Source of the DNA: Agarivorans sp. Alg241-V36
Lineage (GTDB): Bacteria; Pseudomonadota; Gammaproteobacteria; Enterobacterales; Celerinatantimonadaceae
Length of the DNA: 64,000 nucleotides
Direction: 5' to 3'
Assembly (NCBI RefSeq): GCF_900537085.1
Contig: NZ_UNRE01000005.1
Location: 401,583 to 465,582, forward strand
A program made the position numbers and the translations under genes. The notes under the pieces are model-generated. The model saw nothing but the letters and a program-made list of their open reading frames with translations, searched no databases and had not been told where the DNA came from. Positions 16,754 through 25,861 of the stretch are shown in pieces (the stretch's first letter is position 1; each line of letters starts with the position of its first letter).

Positions 16754-19078
16754 ATGACTATTTTGTTGATGTTAGTGACCGCGGCGGTGGTGCTGTTATG
16801 CATACCCGATACGCGCAAAAAGCTGGTAACGCGACCTGCTTTTAGAGTGTTTAAGAAAATTCTTCCGCCCCTGTCTCAAACCGAGAAAGAGGCAATGGAA
16901 GCGGGTTCAGTTTGGTGGGACGGTGAGCTATTTGGTGGTAAGCCAGATTGGAATAAACTTCACAGTTACCCAAAAGCTACCTTAAGCGAAGACGAGCAAG
17001 CCTTTATGGATGTTCAAGTTGCTACGCTATTAGACATGCTTGATGATTTTGATATTGTGCAAAATCAACGTGACCTTCCTAAACAAGTATGGGATTACCT
17101 AAAAGCAGAAGGCTTTTTCGCACTTATTATTCCTAAAGCCTATGGCGGTAGAGAATTTTCGGCCATCGCTAACTCTACCATCGTAAGTACTATTGCTACC
17201 CGCAGTCTATCTGCCGCGGTAACAGTAATGGTACCAAACTCTTTAGGCCCAGGTGAGCTACTGCTTCACTATGGTACCCAAGAGCAAAAAGATCATTGGT
17301 TACCTGGCTTGGCAGACGGTACACACGTACCTTGTTTTGCCTTAACTGGCCCTGAAGCGGGTTCAGACGCTGGCGCAATTCCAGACAAAGGCATTATTTG
17401 TAAAGGTGAGTTTAACGGCGAAGAAGTGGTTGGTATTCGCTTAAACTGGAACAAACGCTACATTACCTTAGCCCCGGTAGCTACGGTATTGGGTTTGGCC
17501 TTTAAGCTTTACGATCCAGAAGGTTTGCTGGGTGAGCAAGAAGAGTTAGGTATTACTTGTGCCCTAATCCCAACTGACCATCCTGGTGTGCGCACTGGCG
17601 ATCGCCACTTCCCACTTGGTTTAGCCTTTATGAATGGCCCAACCTTCGGTGAAGATGTATTTATTCCTCTAGATTGGATTATTGGTGGAGCTGATTACGC
17701 AGGTAAAGGTTGGCGTATGTTGGTTGAGTGTTTATCAGCTGGCCGTGGTATTTCATTACCTGCTCTAGGCACTGCTGTTGGCCATATGAGCTCACGCACA
17801 ACCAGTGCTTACGCCTATGTTCGTAAACAATTTGGTCTATCAATTGGCCGATTTGAAGGTGTAGAGGAAGCGTTAGCAAGAATTGGTGGTATGACTTACC
17901 AGTTAGAAGCAGCTCGTCGCTTAACCGCTGGCGCCTTAGATTTAGACCAAAGCCCAGCCATTGTTACTGCCATTGCTAAATACCACATGACCGAAATGGC
18001 GCGTACCGTGTTAGATGACGCCATGGATATCCACTCTGGTCGAGCAATTCAGCTTGGCGCCATGAACTATCTAGGCCACGCCTATAACGGCGTACCTGTT
18101 GCTATCACGGTGGAAGGTGCGAATATTCTAACCCGTAACTTGATGATCTTTGGTCAAGGTGCAACACGTTGTCACCCTTATGTACTTAAAGAGCTACAAG
18201 CAGCAGCCAACCCAGATGAAGAAGCAGGTTTAGCTGAATTTGATAGCTTACTAATTAAGCATATTGGTTTTGGCGTAGGTAACTTTGCGGGCAGTTTATT
18301 CCAAGGTTTAACTGGTGCAGCGTTTAACTCTAGTCCAGTGTCTGGTGAAACAGCGGTTTACTATCGCCAGTTAACCCGCATGAGCCGTGGATTAGCACTG
18401 TGTGCCGATATGTCGATGCTAATTCTAGGTGGTGATCTTAAACGTAAAGAGCGAATCTCGGCGCGTTTAGGCGATGTATTAAGTAACCTTTACTTAGCAT
18501 CTGCTACTTTGAAGCACTATGAAGACCAAGGCCGACCAGCAGAAGACTTACCTTTTGTTAAATGGGCAGTAGAACGTAACCTGCATGAAATTGGTATTGC
18601 CTTTGAAGGCTTCTTCCAAAACTTCTCAAACCGCGTTGTTGCTCGAGTGCTAAAAACCGTCGTGTTCCCATTTGGAAATCGCTTTAAGTTAGCAGAAGAT
18701 AAGGTAAGTCATCAGATTTGTGAAACCATGATGACACCAGGCGCTGCACGAGAACGCCTAAGCCACTTATGTGTAACTAACGGTGGTGAAGGTGATGCGG
18801 TAGCAATTATTGAGCAAGCATTTTTGGCAATGTACAAGGTCCGTCCTTTAGAGCGTAAAATTGCTAAAGCGCAAAAAGCTGGCCAACTGCCACGTAAAGT
18901 GGCCTTAGATGAGATTGTAGATAAAGCCTTAGAGCAAGATATTCTCACCCAAGAAGAGGCTACAAACTTGCTTGAGGCGGATAAACTGCGTTACCAAGCC
19001 ATCCAAGTTGACCACTTCGAACCTGGAGTGTTAGAGGCAAAAAATGCTCCAATAGAATCTGAAGTGAATGTCGCTTAG
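16754..19078 (+). CDS. fadE: Acyl-CoA dehydrogenase FadE
   Basis: About 774 residues; performs the first step of fatty-acid beta-oxidation. An N-terminal hydrophobic segment (MTILLMLVTAAVVLLCIP) anchors it to the membrane. Acyl-CoA dehydrogenase signatures include FALTGPEAGSDAGAIPD and the C-terminal domain with the R-Q-F-G-x-x-I-G-x-F pattern, here KQFGLSIGRFEGVEEALA. A long C-terminal extension (DUF1974-like) is typical of FadE. The start is ATG 16754 with AAGGA upstream; the TTG at 16748 is less likely. It lies 40 bases after psrA and is followed by a strong terminator. Confidence 0.92.
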   Translation: MTILLMLVTAAVVLLCIPDTRKKLVTRPAFRVFKKILPPLSQTEKEAMEAGSVWWDGELFGGKPDWNKLHSYPKATLSEDEQAFMDVQVATLLDMLDDFDIVQNQRDLPKQVWDYLKAEGFFALIIPKAYGGREFSAIANSTIVSTIATRSLSAAVTVMVPNSLGPGELLLHYGTQEQKDHWLPGLADGTHVPCFALTGPEAGSDAGAIPDKGIICKGEFNGEEVVGIRLNWNKRYITLAPVATVLGLAFKLYDPEGLLGEQEELGITCALIPTDHPGVRTGDRHFPLGLAFMNGPTFGEDVFIPLDWIIGGADYAGKGWRMLVECLSAGRGISLPALGTAVGHMSSRTTSAYAYVRKQFGLSIGRFEGVEEALARIGGMTYQLEAARRLTAGALDLDQSPAIVTAIAKYHMTEMARTVLDDAMDIHSGRAIQLGAMNYLGHAYNGVPVAITVEGANILTRNLMIFGQGATRCHPYVLKELQAAANPDEEAGLAEFDSLLIKHIGFGVGNFAGSLFQGLTGAAFNSSPVSGETAVYYRQLTRMSRGLALCADMSMLILGGDLKRKERISARLGDVLSNLYLASATLKHYEDQGRPAEDLPFVKWAVERNLHEIGIAFEGFFQNFSNRVVARVLKTVVFPFGNRFKLAEDKVSHQICETMMTPGAARERLSHLCVTNGGEGDAVAIIEQAFLAMYKVRPLERKIAKAQKAGQLPRKVALDEIVDKALEQDILTQEEATNLLEADKLRYQAIQVDHFEPGVLEAKNAPIESEVNVA

Positions 19079-19095
19079 TCACTAATTTTCTAAGC

Positions 19096-19126
19096 AAAAA
19101 GGATGCTTTTAGCATCCTTTTTTATT
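19096..19126 (+). terminator. Intrinsic terminator after fadE
   Basis: GGATGC/GCATCC stem with A-tract before and six T after. It lies 18 bases past the fadE stop. Confidence 0.93.
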
Positions 19127-19231
19127 GCCCGTTGCTTGTCCTAAGTAAGATGAGACAAAGCTATTAAGTGGTGAATAGCGCAATACTAGGTTTTTAGCGA
19201 GCTGAAGGGGAAACAGTGGTAAGAGGGCATT

Positions 19232-19256
19232 AAAAAAGCCAGCGTTCGCTGGCTTT
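19232..19256 (-). terminator. Intrinsic terminator after hexR
   Basis: AAAGCCAGCG/CGCTGGCTTT stem followed by a T-run on the minus strand, just beyond the hexR stop. Confidence 0.93.
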
Positions 19257-19267
19257 AAAGTTTGTTG

Positions 19268-20116
19268 TTACAGCGACTTATCCGTACGCGAGTCTTTAAG
19301 GCTTTGTTTAACTTTACGTAGATTCTCGCGGAACTTCTCGCCTCGGCGTAAGGTAAAGCCGGTAGCTAGTACGTCAATTAATGCCATCTGTGCAATTCGA
19401 GAAGCCATTGGCATATATACATCAGTATCTTCTGGCACGTCCATCGACAAGACTAAGTTACATTCTTTAGCTAACGGAGAGTCTTTACTGGTAATGCCGA
19501 TAACCGTTGAATCGTTTTGTTGGGCTAGCACTGCAATATCAATCATTGCTTTGGTGCGGCCGGTATGTGAAATCAAAATAATCACATCTTCTTCGGTAGC
19601 CACAATACAACTCATGCGCATCATTACTACATCGTCAAAATAACTCACGGGCACATTAAAGCGGAAGAACTTGTTTAATGCGTCTTGAGCAACCGATGCA
19701 GAAGCACCTAAACCAAAGAAAGAGATTTTCTTGGCTTGGGTCAATAAATCTACAGCGCGGTTTACCGCATTAGGGTCTAAACTGTTTTTTGCTGCTTCTA
19801 GGCTAGCCATAGACGATTCAAAAATCTTAGAAGTATAGGCTTCTGGGCCATCTTCTTCGTCAACATGGCGGTTAACGTAAGGCGTACCATTGGCTAAGCT
19901 TTGTGCTAGGTGCAGTTTAAAATCTGGGAAACCTTTAGTGTCTAAGCGCCGACAAAAGCGGTTTACTGTCGGTTCACTTACGTCAGCGAGTTTTGCTAAT
20001 GCAGCAATACTTGAATGAATCGCCGTTTGAGGGGAGGCGATAATAACCTCAGCAACCTTACGTTCTGATTTGCTGAAGTTTTCTAAATTTTTAGTTATTT
20101 TTTCAAGCGTATTCAT
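19268..20116 (-). CDS. hexR: Transcriptional regulator HexR (RpiR family)
   Basis: A 282-residue regulator with an N-terminal RpiR helix-turn-helix (LAKLADVSEPTVNRFCRRLDTKGFPDFK) and a C-terminal SIS sugar-phosphate domain (residues ~125-255, with ISFFGLGASASVAQDAL and ILISHTGRTKAMIDIA). In gammaproteobacteria HexR senses 2-keto-3-deoxy-6-phosphogluconate and controls central carbon genes such as glk, edd, zwf and gapA. It is divergent from glk here, with a candidate operator in between, which supports the assignment. Confidence 0.93.
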   Translation of the reverse strand: MNTLEKITKNLENFSKSERKVAEVIIASPQTAIHSSIAALAKLADVSEPTVNRFCRRLDTKGFPDFKLHLAQSLANGTPYVNRHVDEEDGPEAYTSKIFESSMASLEAAKNSLDPNAVNRAVDLLTQAKKISFFGLGASASVAQDALNKFFRFNVPVSYFDDVVMMRMSCIVATEEDVIILISHTGRTKAMIDIAVLAQQNDSTVIGITSKDSPLAKECNLVLSMDVPEDTDVYMPMASRIAQMALIDVLATGFTLRRGEKFRENLRKVKQSLKDSRTDKSL

Positions 20117-20187
20117 AATATCCGTTATTTTTAGCGCATTTGTTATGTCGACGTTGTCAAATGTAATAATTTTTCAACAAAATTATA

Positions 20188-20202
20188 TGTCATACAATTA
20201 CA
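20188..20202. promoter_or_regulatory. Candidate HexR operator between hexR and glk
   Basis: TGTCATACAATTACA matches the HexR consensus TGTAATTAAATTACA at 12 of 15 positions, with both outer arms intact. It lies 72 bases upstream of the hexR start. Confidence 0.5.
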
Positions 20203-20444
20203 CAGACACTTTAGTAAAACAAGCTGAATTATGAGCAATCATAGACCAGGGAGGGATTTTATAGTTTGAGCTAGGTCTAATATCTTTGAAAATGAGTATG
20301 CAATTAGTAATTTACTAACGAAATTCTAGAACAAAAGCGGTAAAATTTGACGACATAAATATAGTACAGCCATCTTAATCACAGTTTGTTAGGATGCGTA
20401 ATAATATTTTTCTATTTTTTGAACTTGGTATGAAGGAAAACAAA

Positions 20445-21410
20445 ATGGCCGGTTTTGGTTTAATCGCCGACGTAGGTGGTACAAATATTCGCTTAGCTCT
20501 AGTTGAACTTAAAACAGGTGAAATAGGGCGTTTAAAAAAGTATTTATGTGCTGACTACCCAAGCATCGCTGACGTGATTTCCCTGTACCTAAAAGAACAG
20601 CAAGAAACAGTAACCCAAGCTTGTGTCGCCATTGCTTGTCCTACCGATAAAGATTGGATCGCAATGACCAATCACAGCTGGGCATTCTCTAAGAAAGAAG
20701 TACAAGAACAATTAGGCTTCGAAGGATTCCACGTAATTAACGATTACACTGGCATCGCGATGTCTATCCCAACTTTGACCGACGAGCAAAAGATTCAAGT
20801 TGGCGGTGGCGAAGCTAAAACAGGTGCGCCAATTGCCGTTTACGGTCCAGGCACAGGTTTAGGTGTTGCTCACTTAATCCATCACGACAGCGAGTATGTA
20901 TGTATTCCGGGCGAGGGCGGCCATGTAGAGTTTGCTGCTAACGACGAGAAAGAAGCGCACGTATTGGCCTTTTTACAAAAACGTTTAGGTCATGTATCGG
21001 CAGAGCGTTTGTTGTCAGGCCCTGGCTTAGTAAACATTTACGAAGGCTTAATGGACATGCACGGTAAAACGGCTGAAACATTTGAGCCTTCAGACGTGAC
21101 TACTCGTGGACTTGACGGCAGCTGCCCAGTTTGTGTTGAAGCAATGGAAGTATTCTGCCGTGCTTTAGGCTCGTTTGGCGGTAACCTAGCGCTTAACATG
21201 TCTACCTTTGGCGGCGTATATATTGCCGGTGGCATCATTACTCGCTTTATGGATTTCTTCAATAACAGCGATTTCCGCAAGCGTTTTGAAGATAAAGGTC
21301 GCTTTGTAGATTTTGTCGCCAAAGTACCGGTTTATATTATTACCGAAGAGCAACCAGGCTTACAGGGCGCTGCTGCTTACTTACGCCAAAGTAACGGCTA
21401 CCGTATTTAG
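20445..21410 (+). CDS. glk: Glucokinase
   Basis: A 321-residue ROK-unrelated glucokinase (bacterial Glk family) that phosphorylates glucose with ATP. The start ATG 20445 gives the same length as E. coli Glk and has AAGGA 7 bases upstream; an in-frame upstream ATG at 20394 would add 17 unlikely residues. Motifs: LIADVGGTNIRLAL (phosphate loop), VINDYTGIAMSIP, YGPGTGLGVAHL, PGEGGHVEFA and the C-terminal GGVYIAGGI. Divergent from hexR. Cytoplasmic. Confidence 0.95.
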   Translation: MAGFGLIADVGGTNIRLALVELKTGEIGRLKKYLCADYPSIADVISLYLKEQQETVTQACVAIACPTDKDWIAMTNHSWAFSKKEVQEQLGFEGFHVINDYTGIAMSIPTLTDEQKIQVGGGEAKTGAPIAVYGPGTGLGVAHLIHHDSEYVCIPGEGGHVEFAANDEKEAHVLAFLQKRLGHVSAERLLSGPGLVNIYEGLMDMHGKTAETFEPSDVTTRGLDGSCPVCVEAMEVFCRALGSFGGNLALNMSTFGGVYIAGGIITRFMDFFNNSDFRKRFEDKGRFVDFVAKVPVYIITEEQPGLQGAAAYLRQSNGYRI

Positions 21411-21429
21411 GCTTTATAGCGGTTTAAAG

Positions 21430-21455
21430 AAAAAGAAGCTTCGGCTTCTTTTTTT
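21430..21455 (+). terminator. Intrinsic terminator after glk
   Basis: GAAGC-TTCG-GCTTC with flanking A- and T-tracts, a classic UUCG tetraloop terminator. Confidence 0.93.
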
Positions 21456-21583
21456 GTTTGAGTCAGCAAAAATTGTTTAAGAACTCGGCAGTTGCCAGTA
21501 TTTAGCCAAAAAGTTATTGACCCAAACTTAAGTGATCCGTAATCTAGCGCCTCATTATTGCTAAGCGCAATAAGTCAAAAAAA

Positions 21584-21671
21584 GGTGACGTGTCCGAGTG
21601 GCTGAAGGAGCACGCCTGGAAAGTGTGTAAGGGGCAACCCTTCGAGAGTTCGAATCTCTCCGTCACCGCCA
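21584..21671 (+). tRNA. tRNA-Ser (anticodon GGA)
   Basis: An 88-base tRNA including encoded CCA. The acceptor stem GGTGACG pairs with CGTCACC; the anticodon loop CTGGAAA gives GGA, reading UCC/UCU. A long variable arm (GTGTAAGGGGCAACCCTTC) is present as in class II tRNAs, and the T-arm carries GTTCGAATC. Confidence 0.97.
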
Positions 21672-21682
21672 TCTTCAAGTTT

Positions 21683-21708
21683 AAAGACGTCCAAGGACGT
21701 CTTTTTTC
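21683..21708 (+). terminator. Intrinsic terminator after tRNA-Ser
   Basis: AAGACGTCC-AA-GGACGTCTT followed by six T, 12 bases after the tRNA. Confidence 0.93.
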
Positions 21709-21830
21709 TTTTCTGAAATAAATTACCAACATTATTTACCTTGCTTTTATTGGCTAATTCAATCTGTAAAACTTTTGCTGCCCGCTTAACTTAAGGCCGC
21801 AGAGTAAGCAGACAGTGCTTTGAAAGTTCA

Positions 21831-21886
21831 TGATGGATCCGGTCCATCAATGGTGAGTAACGCTGTCAAATCCTCTTGATTAATAT
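21831..21886 (+). promoter_or_regulatory. Island promoter module A, upstream of aspT
   Basis: Perfect dyad TGATGGA-N5-TCCATCA (21831-21849), then TAAC at 21858 and a -10-like TAATAT at 21881-21886. The TCC-to-TAAC distance (15) and TCC-to--10 distance (38) are the same as in modules B, C and D. No good -35 is present, as expected for an activator-dependent promoter. Confidence 0.75.
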
Positions 21887-21925
21887 GCCTGCATCGCAAC
21901 AGGGCGATATTAACTAGAGGTAGGT

Positions 21926-22015
21926 ATGTTTCAATCATTTATTCAATTTGGACAGCAAGTTTGCGTATCTGCAACACTTGCTTGTTTAAGTAAAAACGCG
22001 GGAGGTGCGCTATGA
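21926..22015 (+). CDS. 29-residue upstream peptide translationally coupled to aspT
   Basis: A short ORF starting MFQSFIQFGQQVCVSA and ending KNAGGAL, with AGAGG just before its ATG. Its TGA overlaps the aspT ATG as ATGA (22012-22015), and the aspT Shine-Dalgarno (GGAGG) lies inside its last codons. It follows promoter module A. It may be a leader that couples translation, or a small membrane-associated peptide. I do not recognise the sequence. Confidence 0.65.
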   Translation: MFQSFIQFGQQVCVSATLACLSKNAGGAL

Positions 22016-23718
22016 GCATCGCCCAACAATTAATCCAAAGCTCTCCGTATATTGCTTTGTTCGTCACTTTGGCGCTTGGCTATTTGATAGGTAAGATCAC
22101 CATTGGTCGCTTTGTACTAGGCGGCGTTGCCGGTACTTTATTAATGGGTGTAGTCGTTGGTCAACTTGGTGTTGATATTGACCCTGGTGTAAAAAGTATT
22201 TTCTTTGCATTGTTTATTTATGCAGTAGGTTTTCAAGGTGGTCCTCAGTTCTTTGGCGCGTTAAACCGCAAAACCGTTAACGTTATTTTGTCAGCCGTTG
22301 TTATGACAAGCGTTGGTTTATTTGTGGTGTTAGGTGCTGCTTGGATGTTTGACCTTGACCGTGGAACGGCAGCTGGTTTAGCAGCTGGTGGTTTAACTCA
22401 ATCTGCCATTATTGGTACCGCTGGAGATGCCATTGGCAAACTAGGTGGTATTACTGAAGAAGCCAAAGCCTTAATGCAAACTAACGTGGCTGTAGGTTAT
22501 GCAGTAACTTACATCTTTGGTTCACTTGGTCCAATTTTGATGGTGACGTGGATTATCCCAACATTGATGAGGTGGGACATTCGTAAAGAAGCTATAGAAC
22601 TTGCCGAGAAACAAAACGATGGTAAAACCGCGTTGTCGGCTGGTGAATTTAACGCGATTACAGCCTTAGACTCACGTGCTTATCGTATCGATGGTAATAG
22701 CGCGCTATTACATAAAACCATCGCTCAAGCTAACGATAGCTTGATTGATACAGCAATCGAGTTAGTGCAGCGTGAAGGTGAGGCGCTAGCTTCAAATGAG
22801 GTCACTTTTAGAGAGAATGATGTAGTAATAGTGACTGGTCGACGCTCTGCAGTTAAGCAGCAGGCAAGCTTGTTAGGTGAAGAAATTGATATTCCTAGTT
22901 CGGTAGAATTAGTTGAAGAAAATCGCCAACTTATTGCTACTAACTCTAAGCTAATCGGTAAAACTCTTGGACAAATTAAACAGCTAGCGCAAAAGTCGTT
23001 AACTCGTGGGGTGTACATCACTGATGTAAATCGTGGCGGAACTAGCCTAGAGGTAAATGCTGATCTAGTCATTGAAAAACACGATATTGTGCAAATTACC
23101 GGTAAAGCGGCAGACTTAAACCGTGTTGCAAATAACATTGGCCAACGTTTAGGTTCTGCCTATGTGACAGACTTTGTATTGTTTGGTCTTGGTATGGTTG
23201 TTGGTTTACTTATTGGTTTAATCAACTTCAAAATTGCTGGTATTCCCGTAACTATTGGTTCTGGCGCAGGCTGTTTGATATCGGGTCTAATGGTTGGCTG
23301 GTTACGCAGTAAAAACCCTAAAGTTGCTTCGTTCCCAATGGGTGCATCAAACTTTATTCGCGACTTTGGTTTGGCAGTGTTCGTGGGCATTGTTGGCCTG
23401 CAGGCTGGTCCTCAAGCAATTGACGCCATCCGTGAGCACGGCTTAACCTTACTTATGCTAGGTGTAGGTGTTACCTTAATTCCGCAAATTGTGGCTTTCT
23501 TCTTCTCTTATTATGTATTGCGAGTAAGAAACCCTATTGAGGCGCTAGGTGCTATAGCCGGTGGTAGAAGTGCTAACCCAGCGTTCGCAGCTTTGTTAGA
23601 AAAAGCTGGCAACGCAACTCCAGTATTCTCGTTCACGGTTACCTACGCAATTGCAAACGTATTGCTTACATTGTGGGGCCCAATCATTATCGGGATAATT
23701 ACCACTAACGTTGGCTAA
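22012..23718 (+). CDS. aspT: Aspartate:alanine antiporter AspT
   Basis: A 568-residue AAE-family membrane exchanger that imports aspartate in exchange for alanine. It has two membrane blocks (residues ~10-185 and ~385-565) separated by a cytoplasmic region with two TrkA-C-like domains (~200-375). Conserved motifs include FALFIYAVGFQGGPQFFGAL and the repeat FVGIVGLQAGPQAI, with GGRSANPAFAALLE near the end. With cytosolic AspD it forms a proton-motive metabolic cycle: aspartate in, CO2 and alanine out, one proton consumed. GGAGG lies 7 bases before the ATG. Confidence 0.93.
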   Translation: MSIAQQLIQSSPYIALFVTLALGYLIGKITIGRFVLGGVAGTLLMGVVVGQLGVDIDPGVKSIFFALFIYAVGFQGGPQFFGALNRKTVNVILSAVVMTSVGLFVVLGAAWMFDLDRGTAAGLAAGGLTQSAIIGTAGDAIGKLGGITEEAKALMQTNVAVGYAVTYIFGSLGPILMVTWIIPTLMRWDIRKEAIELAEKQNDGKTALSAGEFNAITALDSRAYRIDGNSALLHKTIAQANDSLIDTAIELVQREGEALASNEVTFRENDVVIVTGRRSAVKQQASLLGEEIDIPSSVELVEENRQLIATNSKLIGKTLGQIKQLAQKSLTRGVYITDVNRGGTSLEVNADLVIEKHDIVQITGKAADLNRVANNIGQRLGSAYVTDFVLFGLGMVVGLLIGLINFKIAGIPVTIGSGAGCLISGLMVGWLRSKNPKVASFPMGASNFIRDFGLAVFVGIVGLQAGPQAIDAIREHGLTLLMLGVGVTLIPQIVAFFFSYYVLRVRNPIEALGAIAGGRSANPAFAALLEKAGNATPVFSFTVTYAIANVLLTLWGPIIIGIITTNVG

Positions 23719-23797
23719 TACGCTAACGCTAATTAAAGGGGCTCACTCATGTTTGCCTCTTTGATGCGGCAAGTAGACTGCCCTTAATAAATTACCC

Positions 23798-23830
23798 AGC
23801 AGCAAGTTCCTCACGGAGCTTGCTGCTTTT
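23798..23830 (+). terminator. Intrinsic terminator after aspT
   Basis: AGCAGCAAG/CTTGCTGCT stem with a 12-base loop followed by TTTT, 80 bases after the aspT stop. It separates aspT from the aspD promoter. Confidence 0.88.
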
Positions 23831-24088
23831 GCGTTTTAGCTGCTAATCATTATGCATTGCTTACATTGGCGGTTATTTTTTTGCGCTGAAAACAATGCTT
23901 GTGTGATTCTAATATAAAGTTACCAGCGATTAACCAGCTGCGGTTTAGCGCTTAACTGCCAAGCACTTACTCGAAAGGCGTTCGTCTTTCCTCTTTGTTT
24001 TAAATACGATTTTAATCAATGCTTTAGCTATCTAATATTTAAGCTGATTTAGAGCTTACAAAGTAGAATAAGCCTGGTTTTGTGGAGT

Positions 24089-24144
24089 TGATGGATCTGA
24101 TCCTTCATTGGCGATTAACTCGATTTTTCTCTGTTACTTAATAT
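24089..24144 (+). promoter_or_regulatory. Island promoter module B, upstream of aspD
   Basis: TGATGGA-N5-TCCTTCA (24089-24107), TAAC at 24116 and TAATAT at 24139-24144. Same spacing as module A, and the flanks CATTGGCGATTAAC and TTAATATACCT also resemble it. The predicted start of transcription is about 60 bases before aspD. The rest of the 23831-24088 gap shows no gene. Confidence 0.75.
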
Positions 24145-24211
24145 ACCTCCATCGCCAAGGCAGTTGCCTAGTGGACGAAAAGTAAACACTTAATCAGAAG
24201 GTATATAAAAC

Positions 24212-25798
24212 ATGTTAAACATCGATTTCTCTCAATTTGCAGACTTAAGCCCATTTGAATTAAAAGACAAATTGATCGATCTTGCTAACACCGTTCCAGA
24301 TCGTGCATTGCTAGACGCAGGCCGTGGTAACCCTAACTTTTTAGCAACTCTTCCACGTAAAGCATTTTTGCGTTTAGGTGACTTCTCTGTTGAAGAAGCG
24401 GAACGTAACTACGCTTACCTAGATGGCGGCTTCGGTGGCATTCCTAATGGAGAAGGCATTGTTGAACGTTTTGATACCTTTGCAAAGCAATATGGTGATA
24501 AAGAGGGCGTTCAGTTTATTCAAAAAGCACTAAGCTACGCTAAAGATCGCTTAGGCATTGAAAAGCATGATTTTCTTAACGAGTTAGTATTGGCGTTCTT
24601 GGGTTGTAACTACCCAGTACCTTCTCGCATGCTAAGAAACATTGAAAAAGTAGTTAAGCAATACATTGGCGAAGAAATGTATGGTTCTATGCCAATGACC
24701 ACTAACTTTGATTTGTTTGCCACAGAAGGTGGTACTGCATCAATGACTTACACCTTCGCCACAATGTTTAATAATGGTTTATTGAAAAAAGGTGACAAAG
24801 TTGCGCTTATCACACCTATTTTCACCCCTTACTTAGAGATTCCAGAGCTTGCTGAATACGAACTTGAAATTGTTGAGCTACGCCTAGATGAAACTACCTG
24901 GCAGCTTCCTGAGTCTGAGATTAACAAGTTAGCCGATACCGACATTAAATTACTTTGTGTAGTTAACCCAGCTAACCCTGCATCAGTTAAAATGTCTGAT
25001 GAAACGCTAACCTTGCTATCTAACTTTGTTAATAGCCAACGTAAAGATCTGTTTATTATTACAGATGACGTATACGGCACATTTGCTGATGACTTTGTGT
25101 CGTTATTCGCAACACTGCCTTACAACACCTTGTGTGTTTACTCATTCTCTAAATACTTTGGTGCAACTGGCTGGCGCTTAGGCACTATTGGTATTCACGA
25201 ATCAAATGTATTTGACGATGCGATGCGCGCACTACCAGAGCAGCACCAACTCGCTCTAGATGATCGTTACAAAACGCTAACGCCAACTCCACGTGATATT
25301 AAATTTATTGACCGTATCGTAGCAGACAGCCGCGCAGTAGCTCTAAACCACACTGCAGGTTTAGCCTTGCCTCAACAAGTACAGATGGCGCTATTTTCAT
25401 TAACTTGCTTAATGGACATGGAAGACAACTACAAAGCGGCTTGTAAGCGCATTATCCGTGAGCGTTACCAAACTTTATACGGCGCAATGGGTGTAGCAGT
25501 TGAAGAAGATAAAGACCGTGTTGATTACTACACACTACTAGAGCTAGACACTATTGGTGGCAAGCTTTATGGCGACGAATTTGTTCGCTGGTTTAAAGAA
25601 AGTGGTAAAGGTCAATACTTCCTGTTCCGTTTAGCCCAGTCTACCGGAGTAATTTTACTTCCAGGTAAAGGCTTCGACACCGTGCACGCTTCTGTACGTG
25701 TTTCATTGGCTAACCTAACTCATCATGAGTACGAGTTAATTGGTCGTGAAACTCGCAAAGTACTAGACGAGCATTACGCTGAATTTAAAGCGCAATAA
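24212..25798 (+). CDS. aspD: Bifunctional aspartate transaminase / aspartate 4-decarboxylase
   Basis: A 528-residue fold-type I PLP enzyme. The PLP lysine is K314 in YSFSKYFGATGWRLG; other signatures are CVVNPANPASVKMSD (the AspD form of the aminotransferase NP motif), TDDVYGTF and the C-terminal LPGKGFDTVHASVRVSLANL. AspD converts L-aspartate to L-alanine and CO2, consuming a proton. Length matches characterised AspD (~530). AAGG precedes the ATG. It is driven by module B and followed by pdxY and a lipoprotein gene; its transporter AspT is the gene before. Confidence 0.95.
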   Translation: MLNIDFSQFADLSPFELKDKLIDLANTVPDRALLDAGRGNPNFLATLPRKAFLRLGDFSVEEAERNYAYLDGGFGGIPNGEGIVERFDTFAKQYGDKEGVQFIQKALSYAKDRLGIEKHDFLNELVLAFLGCNYPVPSRMLRNIEKVVKQYIGEEMYGSMPMTTNFDLFATEGGTASMTYTFATMFNNGLLKKGDKVALITPIFTPYLEIPELAEYELEIVELRLDETTWQLPESEINKLADTDIKLLCVVNPANPASVKMSDETLTLLSNFVNSQRKDLFIITDDVYGTFADDFVSLFATLPYNTLCVYSFSKYFGATGWRLGTIGIHESNVFDDAMRALPEQHQLALDDRYKTLTPTPRDIKFIDRIVADSRAVALNHTAGLALPQQVQMALFSLTCLMDMEDNYKAACKRIIRERYQTLYGAMGVAVEEDKDRVDYYTLLELDTIGGKLYGDEFVRWFKESGKGQYFLFRLAQSTGVILLPGKGFDTVHASVRVSLANLTHHEYELIGRETRKVLDEHYAEFKAQ

Positions 25799-25809
25799 GC
25801 CCTGCTAAG

Positions 25810-25839
25810 GAGGCGCGATATCGCGCCTCTACCTTTTTT
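25810..25839 (+). terminator. Hairpin and T-tract between aspD and pdxY
   Basis: A perfect 20-base palindrome (GAGGCGCGATATCGCGCCTC) followed by TACC and six T. It looks like an intrinsic terminator 12 bases after aspD, probably leaky, because no separate promoter is obvious before pdxY. Confidence 0.75.
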
Positions 25840-25861
25840 AGTCAAGTAGAGAAGTCGCATC

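Noticed and set aside
23749..23787. 12-codon ORF with AAAGGGG upstream, just after aspT
   Set aside because: Very short and located before a terminator; I see nothing that would distinguish it from chance.
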